64,000 nt of DNA from Anisakis pegreffii (Eukaryota; Nematoda; Chromadorea; Rhabditida; Anisakidae). The notes under the pieces were generated by a model. That model was not told the origin of the DNA. It saw nothing but the letters and a program-made list of their open reading frames with translations, and made no database searches. The stretch covers positions 1 through 64,000 of the forward strand of contig JAPYMA010001073.1 of NCBI GenBank assembly GCA_035041965.1. Reading direction: 5' to 3'. Below, piece after piece: positions 41,101 to 54,800 of this stretch (position 1 is the first letter of the stretch; each line of letters begins with the position of its first letter). Both the position numbers and the translations under genes were made by a program.

Positions 41101-44100
41101 TACTGTTCAAGTAAGCACAAGTCCAATGCTTATAGACACACAAGTCAAGTAACACTTCGTTCTGCCCTCTTAATCGTGCAATCACCTAATGATGGCTACA
41201 CAGACAATTATGCATGAATCAATCAAAGCAAACATCCAACACCTACCTACATGCATGCCTCTGCATGATCATACTGCTCAAAATATTATATGACTTAAAT
41301 TCATTCAACTTCCTATAAATGAGCTGGAACTGATCTTATGACTGCTTATATTTGAGATTTCCATATCAAATGAGATAATAATGAGACCACAAATGACCAT
41401 GTGTTCATGTCCAGATATTAACACTAGATATGTGCTCATAACACTAGATACAAGCAAGAACTTTACAAATTTCCATCCTATTTTCCATTTTGTTTTGTTT
41501 ACTATGTCAACTGTCTACAAACTCTGATCAACAACTACGAGAATAACAACAATAACAACAGAACAACAGCAACAGTACTGATCTCTGAACAACTAATCAA
41601 TTTCAACTTACGAAAGGAGACAATATTTGCCATGATTTGACAACGACGTGAGAAGACTCAAACGAAATTTGAACAAAACGAAAGAAAGTGATATTCATGG
41701 AATAACATAAATAACACAAATTCATAATTATCATTATTATTAATGCTATTCAATTCGCTTTTTTTCGCTGGTCTCTTTTGTAATATTTCTTTTCCTCTCA
41801 TGATTCTTAATATTGCTATTGGTAGCAAGCAAACATTATTGATGAATAATCCAATACAAACACTGAATACAAACGTCATGCATTCATAAGTTTCTATGTG
41901 AACAGAGCACTTCACGAAATTCATTAATTGTTCTCGCTCAGTGACACAATGTTGAAAGTCAATCAAAAATGAATGCTATATTTCTGCACAACAAGTTTCC
42001 AAGATAATGCAACACAAATATCGCTGCTTGTTACCGTATGAAGTCAACTGCTTCAATGAGGACAACTTCATTCAACTACAAAAGTTTGCTCGAAATACCA
42101 CATAGACCGTCATCATACTTTCAAATGAACAACACACTTGAAGATTGTAGCTAATCGAAAGAACATTTCATATGATGTTTAGCTTAGATTTATGGAACAC
42201 TTTTAAAAATTTTCGAATATCACTTTTCATCTATCATTTATTATTGTAAGTTTGTCCATTCCCTTCTCTACCTTGAAATGGAACTATCAGCAAACCTTTT
42301 AATCAGATTTCTCAAGAACTGCAATTACAATCTATTCAGTCAAACCCTGGGTATGACCTCGTAAATTGTGGCAAATAATGGTAAAGCAGTAAAAGTTAAC
42401 GAGAAAATACCCTTGGGGCTTCAATGTTTTCTAGTTCCAGTCCATTTTCATCTAATCGTCAGTAAAATCAACTCGTAACACGATCATAAAATTGATACTC
42501 AATTTAACATTTAATTACTTTACTTCATGAAGTGGTTCGTATGCTGACAGTAATACACGATACTGATACTCTATTATGTGAAAGTATACGTGAAATTTTC
42601 AAACTGCTCTGCTCTATCTTAAATTTTCGTGTCGTTCCACCATGGAATCTTAAAAATCTTCAAAAAGCCAAAATTCTACTCTTTTGCGATGGCCAAAGCA
42701 AAGTCCACAATGGAACTATGTGTGTGTGTGCGTGTGCAAACTGCGATCAACTACCTAGATGTAAGTACACGAGCAAATAAATTTCAAATGTAATCAACTA
42801 TCAAATATTCCAAATAATACGAGTGAACAATCCGATTCAGTTGGATTTTGGAGAAAATCGTATTTGCAGAAAGCACTAAGTATTATAGCAAAAGTGCAAA
42901 ACGTTGCTTGCAAAAGTGTATCGAAGCTGACCTAAATTAAAAGTAATCCAAAAATAAACACACGAATGAACGAAAGAAAATTAATTTTTCATGTTATGAA
43001 GCATAGAATACTAAAAGTCTGACTGACTGCAAGACCACCACCACTAAAAAAACACCAATAGCGAATGCATAATGATGTCAATCTTTTTGCAATGAGATCT
43101 CAAATCTAGAAATTGTCGAAATATAGCTAGGTATATCTCTCTTTGCGTGGAATTTTTTATATCTCCATATATGAAGATGTAAATCTTCTCGCATTTGCAT
43201 TCGAATTCATGAAAAAATCTTATGCATAATGTATTACTTCTTCGCTCGATATTAACCCTACTCGAGAACACTGACCAATCTCATTATAAATCTCTTCAGT
43301 TGTTCTCAATAACGTATAAGACGCTGCATTGAACATTTGACATTGAATGAAATTATGAAAAGTCATTCAGAAAGTTTGAAGCAAAATATCGAATAAAATC
43401 ATTGATAAACAATCACCTTTATAAAATCATCAGCCAGATGTGATAGAATACAGAACGGTGTTGAAGCTGCTGTTGGTGGTGCATGATGACTTCTCGCACT
43501 GAGTAAATTTGACTCAGACTGTGACAAACGACGCACTCTAGTCTTCATTTATAGACTATGACGATAGGATATGATCAATATCATGGAATGCCGACAAATC
43601 AGTTCTCATGCGCTGATAGCCACTTGATATCTTCCTTTCTGATTCTCAGCACTTCAATACGACGATTGATAAAGCCGTTGCAAGCGTAAACATGACAGTA
43701 TATCCTTCAGAAATCGAAGGAATCCACCAAATTTATCGCAGATAAGTTCGTTCTCTTAATTGATAATCATTTTTAGCCGTTATCACTTAAGCGTTAAAAA
43801 ATCCATCTTCCGATCGAGCTTCATAGGTCATTCGTAGCAGCTTCAAGTTAACGAGACAACATGGAACCAAAAAGCTCGACTCTACACATTTCAACACCCT
43901 TAACTCGCAAATGATACTACTGGAATAAGCAATTCAACAGAATGCTGATCAAACCATCAGATGAACAAGCATTATCTACGATTCCAGTGGCAATGAGTAG
44001 GCTAGAATATGACTGTAGTACGAAGAGATGAATTTGTGGACGACGTATTCATCTTGTGACATAACACGATGGATTCACTCAGCACTCTTGCATAAGAAAT

Positions 44101-47100
44101 GGAAAACGTAGTTAAATGTTGTTGTTATTGTTGCTAGGATACTTACAATTAGAAAATTTTTTACTGCGATGAACGCTCGAAGAATTGAACGACAGCGAGA
44201 GAAGAGTACTACAAAAACTGGGACAATATAGACAGACGGATGAATGTTGATACCGAATAAGGCGCATATCTCGGAACGGCAATTTTTCATCTAACAGTAG
44301 ACACAGTTGAAAGGCACATCGAAAGCTCGGGAGTGAGACGAACTGAAACTTAATTGGATATGCTCAATGTCAATACACCTGAATGGACACTGTCCATTTG
44401 CCACAGTTATATCCTACCTCATTCGCAACATCAATAAATAACCTGAAACCGAAGGCAGTTCCATTTTCATCAATTATTCTTTAGAAAACAACGCTATGTT
44501 GAACGTTACAGATCAAATACTACTCTACTTTAAGAAATTTCAATTACGCGAAGATTTCACTGGAACCTGGGAATGTTAAAGGAAAATGGGTAGTAGGAAT
44601 TCAATAAATTAGCAACAAGAACAAACTCTTTACAGCAAGAAAATTCCCCACTTGAGTTACTAACCGCTTGGTAAACAAAATATTTTCTAGTCGCTTATTT
44701 CAAAAACATGTTTTTGTTATGCGCAATGCTGGACAATAGAGAGGCGAAATGGAATGAGGAGTACAGATGAAGTATACGGTCATGAATGAATGCATTGCAT
44801 TGCATAAAATTCCAAATGAAATGATACTGAAAGTGAATCTGAGCAAATGACGACGACTGATTCATTAATAAGATAAAGTACTTGCAACCATCAAAGTAAA
44901 ACTGACACTGAAGTGTTTCGATATGCGTACATAGAATTTAAAGAGAAAAGCGATTAATATTACTCTTCAATAAATTCATCACTTTTTCTTACGTGTGCAA
45001 CAAAACTGGCAACACGAATGATAAATGCAGAGCATATTAAGACGGAAAGATAAACGACAAAGTAAATATTGCATGACTGAAGTATTAAAAAAAGATATCT
45101 TCACATTTTTTTAAGGGGAGACATCTTCATTATCATTACTCAACAGTGTAAACTGCATATTTGATTGAAACGCTTGAAACAACGCTTGATTACAATTCCT
45201 TACTGATACATCAAAATACCATCTAGGAGACTCAGAGAACCGTCTTAACTAACTTACAAGGAATTCAATTTTTGAAACACAATGAAAATTCAGTTGGTAT
45301 TGAATTAATCATACTCAACAACAGTCATCTGTCAAATATTGTCAATGAGAATGTATTCTTTCAAATCTACTGTAATATACTCCCTATAGGGACAAGCAGA
45401 ATAATCCTAAGACTATGAAAGCTGCTGCAACAACAATGAGTTCCACTTACTTACTATGGAAAACATATTCAAACAAAGAGATGAATCAAAATTTTTATAC
45501 TGTGCAACATATTCACCCTTTTCGATGCCACAGCATATGTCTCCCCACTTCAGCCGAGAAACAATAAACTGGAGTAGGCGTCAGAAATGCTCAATGTTTT
45601 GAAATATTAATAAGTTCAGTAGACTTAATATGATTGAAAGAGCCTTAAGGGCCTCGAGGATTGCGCTGGCGAGCAACTGGCATAAATCGAAGAAAAAGAG
45701 ACAAATGAAAAGCTGTTCAACTTTACAACGACAACTTCACAAGAACAAGAAGTGTACCATCAGCCTTTTTTAAGAAACGCCCCAACAAATTAAACAACAC
45801 AATTGGAAAACAGGGAACAAGACGAATGAATAATCCAAAAAAAATCACCGAATTTATGAAAAATGGTTTGAATGTAAAAAACACGAAATCTGTTTCAATT
45901 CAATCAAGCGCATACATCTATATCTCGCATTACACATACGAATAGACCACGCAATTATTCAGCGCTTTTTTCTGCTGACAACAATATCTCAGAAGCTCAC
46001 AATACAAATCTCATCGACCTTTCACTGGATAACATCCCTTCAAGAAGCTCAATCTAGAATGGCTTCAATACAAAAATTCTTCCAGCTTCAACGACCATAT
46101 CAGTATATTTTCAGATAAAGTGAGAAACTGCTACTCTTTCAATCATATCCAAAAGAAGTGTGTGACAGAAGTCCTGCGGATTGAAATCCTTGCGAGTATA
46201 ATACATGCAGATTAGAATGAATCAATACGACGGCACTGGTAATTACTTCAAAGATATATAGGGAAATCAATTAACCAAATTGTGGAATGTATCATCAATA
46301 ATATGAACGAATACCTTTTCCCATTTAAGTACACACAATCATTTGTCTAAAGAGGATATACGATTCATGGTCTATGGAAACCCGTTCTTTCCGCAAGACA
46401 GACGTTGCTACAGGAAATGTAAACTATTTGAAAACTGTACTTGAAACTGAATTGAAAGCTCCAAATAATTTCCCAAATCATAAGTTCATTTAATCAAGTA
46501 ACTGACTGATCTAAACATATGCATTACATATATCATGGCGAAAGACAACCAACCATGCAAAGCGTAGAAATCTTCTCACTTCTACATCTTCAACTGTTGT
46601 CTTCAAAATACAACTTCCATCTCGACATGAACATCTAACGATAAGTAAACTAACTGTTAACAAACTAAATTTCATGACTAAGCGCACCATGACATGAACA
46701 ACAGCATACGTCCAATCACATACAACTCAAGACTCTCTTATTAATCTCGTCTCACACTCAAATTTCAGCGCATTTGTTGCGTCATGATTTGCATTTGATA
46801 ATCCATCTCAAGCAATATCAGAAGCGCACATAAAGTTCAAAGTAATAATCGGCCTTTACTGCCGCAGAATAGCCACAATGCAAACACACAATCATGCTCA
46901 TACTAACGCCCATTAGGCTGATAATAACGCTAATTTTGCTGATAATGATGCTAATGATAAGGACTTCACTGGCCCATTACACACTCATTTCAAATCAACC
47001 ACATATTGTCAGCTCTAAATGCATATCAAGCATTCCTGCTAGCTTATTGCGCTCGCCAACATACTAATATTTACAAAGCGAATCATTCATTATAAACCAC

Positions 47101-48796
47101 ATCTAAAATGAGCCTGAAAACTATAAACCACATCTAAATGAAACAAACAATGAATGTGAACGAATGCAAACACTCAGAAATAAAGACCAACCACTTTGGC
47201 GTTTGCAAACGATGCCTTGCGAGCGATCGAGTCGGCACTCAACTTTCTTGACGGTTGTTTGCCATCAAGAGCGTCGACATCCACCGAGGTATGTAGACGA
47301 TGTCTTCCCATCCGTGACATACCACCTCGAACTGAAATACTCTCGATAAAATAGCAGTGATTAGATCAATGCACTGTTTTTGAACATATTTTTGATCACA
47401 ATCACAGATTATTGTAGATGTAAAGAGAGCAAACATGTAAATTTAATGGGATAACTTCAAAACTATTCAGGATTTGGTAACTCTATCATTGTCAAGGATA
47501 ATCATTATCATCGCAATTACATGTATCACTCCTTTTATCATTATTATCACCATCATTATCATGCTTACATTATTACCATTATTGCCGTCAATGTCTTTAT
47601 TAAGTTCATAATTCTTATAAGATTATACTTGTAAATTCTTTCTATTACGATCCCATCCACTACTGTTCAAGTGCGTAATCGGAATATCAGTAAGCAAACA
47701 AACTGTTGCAGCCTCAGAAATCCTCAGAACGACGTCAGAAAAAATTCCACTAAGGCAAAAATCATCTCAAAGAGTCTGGAATGCTTTCGACAGTAGAACA
47801 CCAAATCTTCAGAGCTATCACTTCTTCAACGACCAATCACATATTGCAGATCCAAATGATGAATGCAGACGATTGTTCAAGAAATAACGAGTAATAATAC
47901 AAACCACCTTAACCATTAACTCAAGTCCAAGTTCAGTATGGAATCAAATTATCAGATCACCTTTGAGTTAGAGTTGAATGACTTGAAATCGCTTAAAGCT
48001 CTGAAACTATGCAGCAGCATTTACCCAATCGGTATATTATATCACGTCTTATAAGCTGAAGCACTAACCAGACAAGACAACAAATTATCAAGACGAATAC
48101 AAACTAATCAGAAAGCACAGTGATTATGTAAGAGATGACTCTGATTAAATGACAATAATTACAACAAATGGATCATATATACAATATCAAATGATCTTCG
48201 ATCTCAGCTTGTTTATCTCCACTGGAAAGTTCGTCATTAAAAGTCAGAAAATTCCACAATATGGAAATTCCAAATTCCACATTGTTCAAAAGTGTTAAGC
48301 GCTAATATGAACGTAAACACTGGCAAGAGAATATCACTTAAATAACATGATAAATGAATAAATGTTAACCTTAAAATTAGCTACCACGAGAAATTTTCTC
48401 TAAATATCAAACCAATCTTAATTTTGCTTAAACAGTAAACAAATTTATAATAAGTCATTCTGAACTTTTTCAATTATTTCAACAAATCATATTATTGCTG
48501 GATAGAAACAACACTCATGTGATTGAACAAGCACTATAGAAACAATGCGACGCAAAACCTATCCATCCATCCATCCCAACGAAACAACAACACGAGATCA
48601 GGGCAAAGCACAAAAACTTTTTTTCAACATTCCGCCAAAATGTCATATCATATGATTAAGCGCATCTTGATTTTCTAATTGAATTTGCAATTTCGCGTTA
48701 GAATATGCGAACAAACGAATGGAAATTTTCATATTCCAGATTTCCCGATGATTTCTGATCATTCAAAAGGATGCATCGTTTTTTCGTTGCATTTTT

Positions 48797-48827
<31 letters not shown>

Positions 48828-51800
48828 CAGCACTTTTTTCTTAACAATAATCATATGATCACATGCTGCTGTTCATGTTTGTTAACGTTTTCCTATTCAT
48901 CATCAAACACAATATAATTTCATATTAGATTCATATTCAGCAATTCAATAAGAGGGCACGGCACGTGCACAAATATGAATGAGAGAAAATTTCATTTTGA
49001 AATACTCTTGGGAATCGAACACGTCGATGCTATTAAATTAACTCATCAAAAAATGAACTTGAAAAGGGCGCTGACACGCTAACAGGAAATCAACCACTTC
49101 AAAGAACTCTGATCTTCTAATGTACCCCTCTCCCCCTCCTCCACCCAAAAAAATCCCCCAGATGTAAAACAGCTATGAATTTCATTTCTGAACTGTTCAA
49201 TGCATGATTTCTCACGAATGAACAACGATATTCTCACTGCATGCTGCCTTAGTAGGAAATATTAAACTGTACGATATAACAATAACATCGTTATTAAAAA
49301 TAAATAGAAATCTGTCATAACGATAAGATAACAGTAATTAAGATAGAGAAATATTCACGTTCCATTGACAGTAAGTTCTAAACTTAGACCCAAAGTCCTT
49401 ACAATCCTTTTTGAACACCTCAGATGAAAGCACTCATCCAAAGCTCTTGACCTGTTTGGAACAACTCAGACGAAAGGACCCTTTAAAGGAAAACTTACAA
49501 TTTGAGAAATATATACAATACGAGCATCATTTCAACTAAATTACCCATTTTTAATTCAGATACGCCAGCAATTACAGATAATGGGCGCTGAAAATGAGAC
49601 AACTTTCAAAGTGATTTGAAACATGAGCAAGTAGTCAAACAAGTAGTTTCAGATCTAACAGTGACTTATTCAATCAGCTGATTGCAAAAGGATAATCTCA
49701 ACCTATAGAGCAACCAGCTCACATCCAACGAAATTAAGCTCTAATGCCCTAAGGCTTCAAAAGTTCTTCATTTAGTTGGGAAGCTCTCGTACAAATTTCA
49801 TATTCATAAACAAGCATGCAGATGAACATATGAACACTAAAAAGATCATTGGAAAGTGGATATTTCGATCGTATAACTCTAAACGAAATACTATTACTTC
49901 CAGAGATGTTATTATCATTAATGCCCTTGTTATTATTACTATTATTATAAAACGCCACTATAATTAATTTTAGTTCATATTATCATCTTAAAGATTAAAA
50001 CCTCTCTTCATTGCGTCTTCAAATACGAACTAAACTCAGACCGTGTTTATTATCACATCATATGAACGTGAACGGATGTGCGTGATACAGTATCATTGCT
50101 TACGTGCATGAATAATGGCAAAGTGGACGAAATTAATTCAATTCACTGCAAAATAATAAAATAAAATTGGAACGAAATAATTTCCAAACGCAATTCAACG
50201 AAGTGTAACGTGCAGAAATGCAATATAATTTAATCAAGTAGAGCATCATTCCACTCAACTCGGACTTAATCAAAATAATTTATCACTCATTCATCAATTC
50301 ATTTACATATTTCATATTCTCATCTACCTAATTTATCATTCGTCACTATCGCATTCGTTTGCAATACATATATTCGTTGACGCAAATTATGCTTTCTATT
50401 ATTATAATCATTATTACTATTATTATTACTCATAACTGCCCACTCATACGATTCATATATTGCAATATCAATATAACCATCTATATTTATTCACAAAAAA
50501 CATTATCATCAAACATGCTCATGATGATCAAATGATCAAATTTAAAAAAAAAACACTAAGTTAGAATTTCAAAAATGTCCTGATATAACCACAGACGAGC
50601 AATTATATGTGCTCAACGAACATGACTGCTAACTCCTATCATGCTAATCAGTTACAGTACCCCTCCAGGACCCATCATGCATCCATATCAGCCTCAATAA
50701 CAACTCTGCAGATAATGCATGAAAAATTATCACAATAAAGTCAAACTCGACAAGATTCTATAACAAGACCGCAAAAATTAATCGCATATACATTCATCTC
50801 ATGATCTCTAGATCTTACAAGAATCCCTTCCATTCAGTTACCAAAAAATTCTCAACTTATTACAATAAAATACGAACAATGTTCCACACGTTCCATCTAA
50901 TACGACCAAATTCCCCGTTCAATTTTCAATCTGAATTTTGCCAACTGATTTCATAAGATTCAAAATTCCGTCTGATTCAAATGCGTATTTTCGTATAGTT
51001 TAAACAAATGCTGAGAATGAACGAATCTAATAAGACTCTACAAATTCACTGGTAACAATGAGCATTGAATACTACACCTTAAAACAAAGCGCAATTCAAA
51101 CAACCTCATTCACTCACACCTCATTCAATTCAATTCAATTCAATTCAATCATATTCAGGCCAAAGTGCAATAAACCTCAAAAAGTTTATGTGCTAAAAAA
51201 CTAAACGAGAAATTCCTCCATAATTTACTGCCTCATTTAATTGAAACAAACTAAGTCACGCTCTTACCTTAACAACCACAAAATGGTGAGAGTTGAGAGA
51301 GACTCAGTGACTCGGAAACTGAAATGCGACCTATTGAAAAAATTCAGCAGATTACCAAAAACGAACAAGTGCCATCACATCGCATTATTGAATTGCTTTA
51401 CGGAAACGAGTGTCAGAGTGCAATCACTTTCATTTGTTCAATTTTTTTTCCAGAGGGATTAGAAAATTTTCGCAAATGACTTTAAGACGGACGCAACTTT
51501 TCAAATCATCCAAAATTCCCAATGCATCACGCTCGGATTGAACTTGAACTATACACTGCGATGACAAACTCAAAGTGAAGCAAGGCTTAATGGGTGAAGA
51601 CGAGAGGAATAAGGAATACAGTAAAAGAATATTCGACTGAATGATTTTCTAAATGAAAGTAATTGTGACCTCTGAAAATACACACATAAATCTAGTTGAG
51701 CTCCATCAAACTTCAGAAACTGAAATCAAATCTAAACTCAAAACTGAAAACAGCTGCTCCAACATCACAGATAATCGCTTGAGCTAGTTTGACACATGCC

Positions 51801-54800
51801 GGTCGTTTGTTCAAATAATGAAGGTTTCAGTTTGGATTCAAACAAAATCATCAATTCACCGAGTGAATCAATTGTGAGATAAACTAATTCATTGTCTATT
51901 GAATACAATAGGCAGTGAATTTAATCAAGTAGAGCATCATTCCACTCAACTCGGACTTATTCAAAATAATTTACCATTCATTTACATATTTCATATTGAA
52001 CACTGGAGATATTCTTCGGGACAATATTCCACTAATCAAGAACAGGTTTTTGGAAGTCAGAAATAAATTTACACATATAATCACAGATGATCTATGTTTT
52101 ATGAGCTATTCCAGCAAATGAGTAAATGAAGATACATTTAATCAGTCTATCACTCGAGCACTCAACAAAATAACAAAATCGAATAAGTCCATCTCAAGTG
52201 AGAAATCAAGGGAGACTAGCTGAATATCCTGAAACGAGCAGCTTAATCTAACTTACATGATTTAATACAGCTTAATCCTTCATCATCAAACCAACCATCC
52301 CTTAATCCTGTTGTCCTCTTAATCCAATCCTAACCCATAGCACTTTCTTGCAACTCACTGAACATACCTTTCAAGATACTTAATCCCAGTTGATTGAAAA
52401 GATAATCCAAATCAAAAAACAATAAAGATTAAGCGTTGAACTACTCGATGGAACAAACTAAAAAGAGGATCAGATAAAGATGCGGTCGAATGAAGTCATG
52501 TGACGATATCATTTTATGATAAAATTAGCGACACTGTGGCAGTTCTATCGAATATCTCTAATATTCAAATGTCATCATTTCCACAAAAAATATTAAGCTG
52601 TCAATCAAAGTCGCCTGACTGCAAGCTTATGCTTTAGTACTGCAAACTTACATCACCCACAAGCAGAGAGTCCCATTGAATATGACTCGTATATCTTGCA
52701 AATCACTTACAATCAACGAAACATTCTTCTATATCAGAATATCCTCAAAACGGACGAAATTTTTTGCAGAACTATCAGAAGAGATGTAAACCTGAATGAT
52801 CTGATGACCACACTATCTCATAGAACATTTCTCGGTGTTTCTGAAATTTTTTTGAAACATTCTTGATTATAGAATTACCACTTACGTCTCACACTTCTGC
52901 GTGTTGATATACGGTTCCGTTGAATCAAAAAATGCATATAGCCCATACTGAGTCAACGATTATGAATTTGAATCTAAATCAAAATCACTCAACAATTATG
53001 AGTCAGTACAAAAATGAATGCGGAATGCTGAACGTTCGATGATGACCAACAAAGAGGCAGAATACTTAATTCTAATCAGATGATAGGAAATAACCCAAGA
53101 TCACACGTTATCCAATTCAACGTGATCTTGTCTAAACAATGTAATCACGTTCATCAGTAATAATCACCGTGGAATGTGTGCTTGGAGAGAAGACGCAGTG
53201 AAAGCAATGAATAATATCACTGAGTGATTATAAACTGACTTCAAGACTGCTGATAAGTCAAATGCTTAATTGCGTTTTTAGTTTCGTCTTCTATCGAAGC
53301 CAGAATTAAAGTTTTTGAGCATTTCATCGTGTATAACAACAGAAAATGTCGCACACCCAAATAAGTCAACAAATCTTATCATAATTTCTCAGTTCTTATC
53401 GATAACGACTCTAAAGCAGTCCTGCTGAATGACATCAGTGAACAAGAACGATGATCTCAAACAATAGCAACACTTATTATCACCACCATAACAATGATAA
53501 AAACAGACAACTGATAGTGCTATTTATCATAGTCAAGAAAGACTGACTGACTGCACTGACAATTCAATGATTCAAGGTTCCAACTCAAGGAATCATAAGA
53601 CTTAAAAATTTCTAAGATAAGTTCTCTAATAGTAAGATTTCAAAAATCTTATAATTTTGCACGAAAAGTTAATTTTTCGAGTTTTCTACTTTCAAGTGCT
53701 TAATTTATCAATAGCAATCAAGCCATGGTAGCTGCAAATCATCACACTTATGATATCATGTCAAATTTGAGTCAGTTAAGAAACCTGCGTTCGAATTTTT
53801 AGCTAATATAACAAATCTCAGTTATAACATGCTTCCAGCCTTTTCAAGTGATCAGTGAAGTTCGCAAAGAAAAACATAGATTTGAAATGAAACAGTTTTC
53901 AGTTCAGTTACTATCACTTTGCAGAAAAACGAGGATAAATATGAAATTTTATGATTCAAAAGTTTTGTTTTCTGATCACGTCACACACTAATTCGAATAT
54001 CCACTAACTCACTTCATACAGTCATAGAAATAGACCAATGAACAACATATAGACCAACACTAATGTGTACGCTGCAACGTTATCAACTACATACCAAACA
54101 TACCTATTACTCATCTAAAAATCAAAAAACAGTTATCAGTATCACTACTGTTTCATGCACTCCATTGATGTTCTATTTATATCACTATGCATACTTGTGT
54201 TAAAAACAAGTATCAATATTTTTCTGATAAGACAAATTATAACTGCATTCTCGCAAATCAATTTCTCAATTCAATCGGAATCCCGATAGCTGTACAAGAA
54301 GAAAAAGACTTGCAAAATAAATGTCTTGGTGACGACAGCACTTGCATATCTCAATATCAGATTCTAATTAAACACGATTATGATTCAGCTATTCTCATGA
54401 CTGATAACACGTCATACGTTATAAGTCTCATGCTTTACGAGATTATAAATGGAGACTCACATTCAAATCGTTCTTTTTATTAATATTATTCCTTACATTA
54501 CAAATTATTACATATGACCACATTACTAATACCTCATCTTATTATTCCTCTATTGACGTTATTCTATCAATATTTGTGTTTTTTCAACTTGATTCGATGT
54601 CACTGGAATAAACTGATGAACCAATGTACAGATCACTGAGTGAATTTGCTATTTCCAAGTTTGTCATCATTATTATATCCCTATTATTGATATCGAACTA
54701 TTTCCGTAAGTAGCGAACTAATGAGCCATTGAAAGTCAGCAAAAGTATTGTTAATTAACAGTTTATCATTTTCAAACTACCTGTTGTCGCAGCAGTGAAT

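Larger units (their letters stand above)
28248..47194. other. rhgf-2: 19-kb RhoGEF intron 3
   Basis: Mostly AT-rich unique sequence and simple repeats (for example an aataac tract at 30,801-30,850). Coding-like patches at 36.3, 38.0, 39.3 and 43.4 kb are listed separately. Nested genes or alternative first exons are common in introns of this size. Confidence 0.6.

Noticed and set aside
54187..54483. 98-codon plus-strand frame
   Set aside because: No recognisable domain, AT-type codon composition and no splice or promoter context. About what chance allows in 64 kb.
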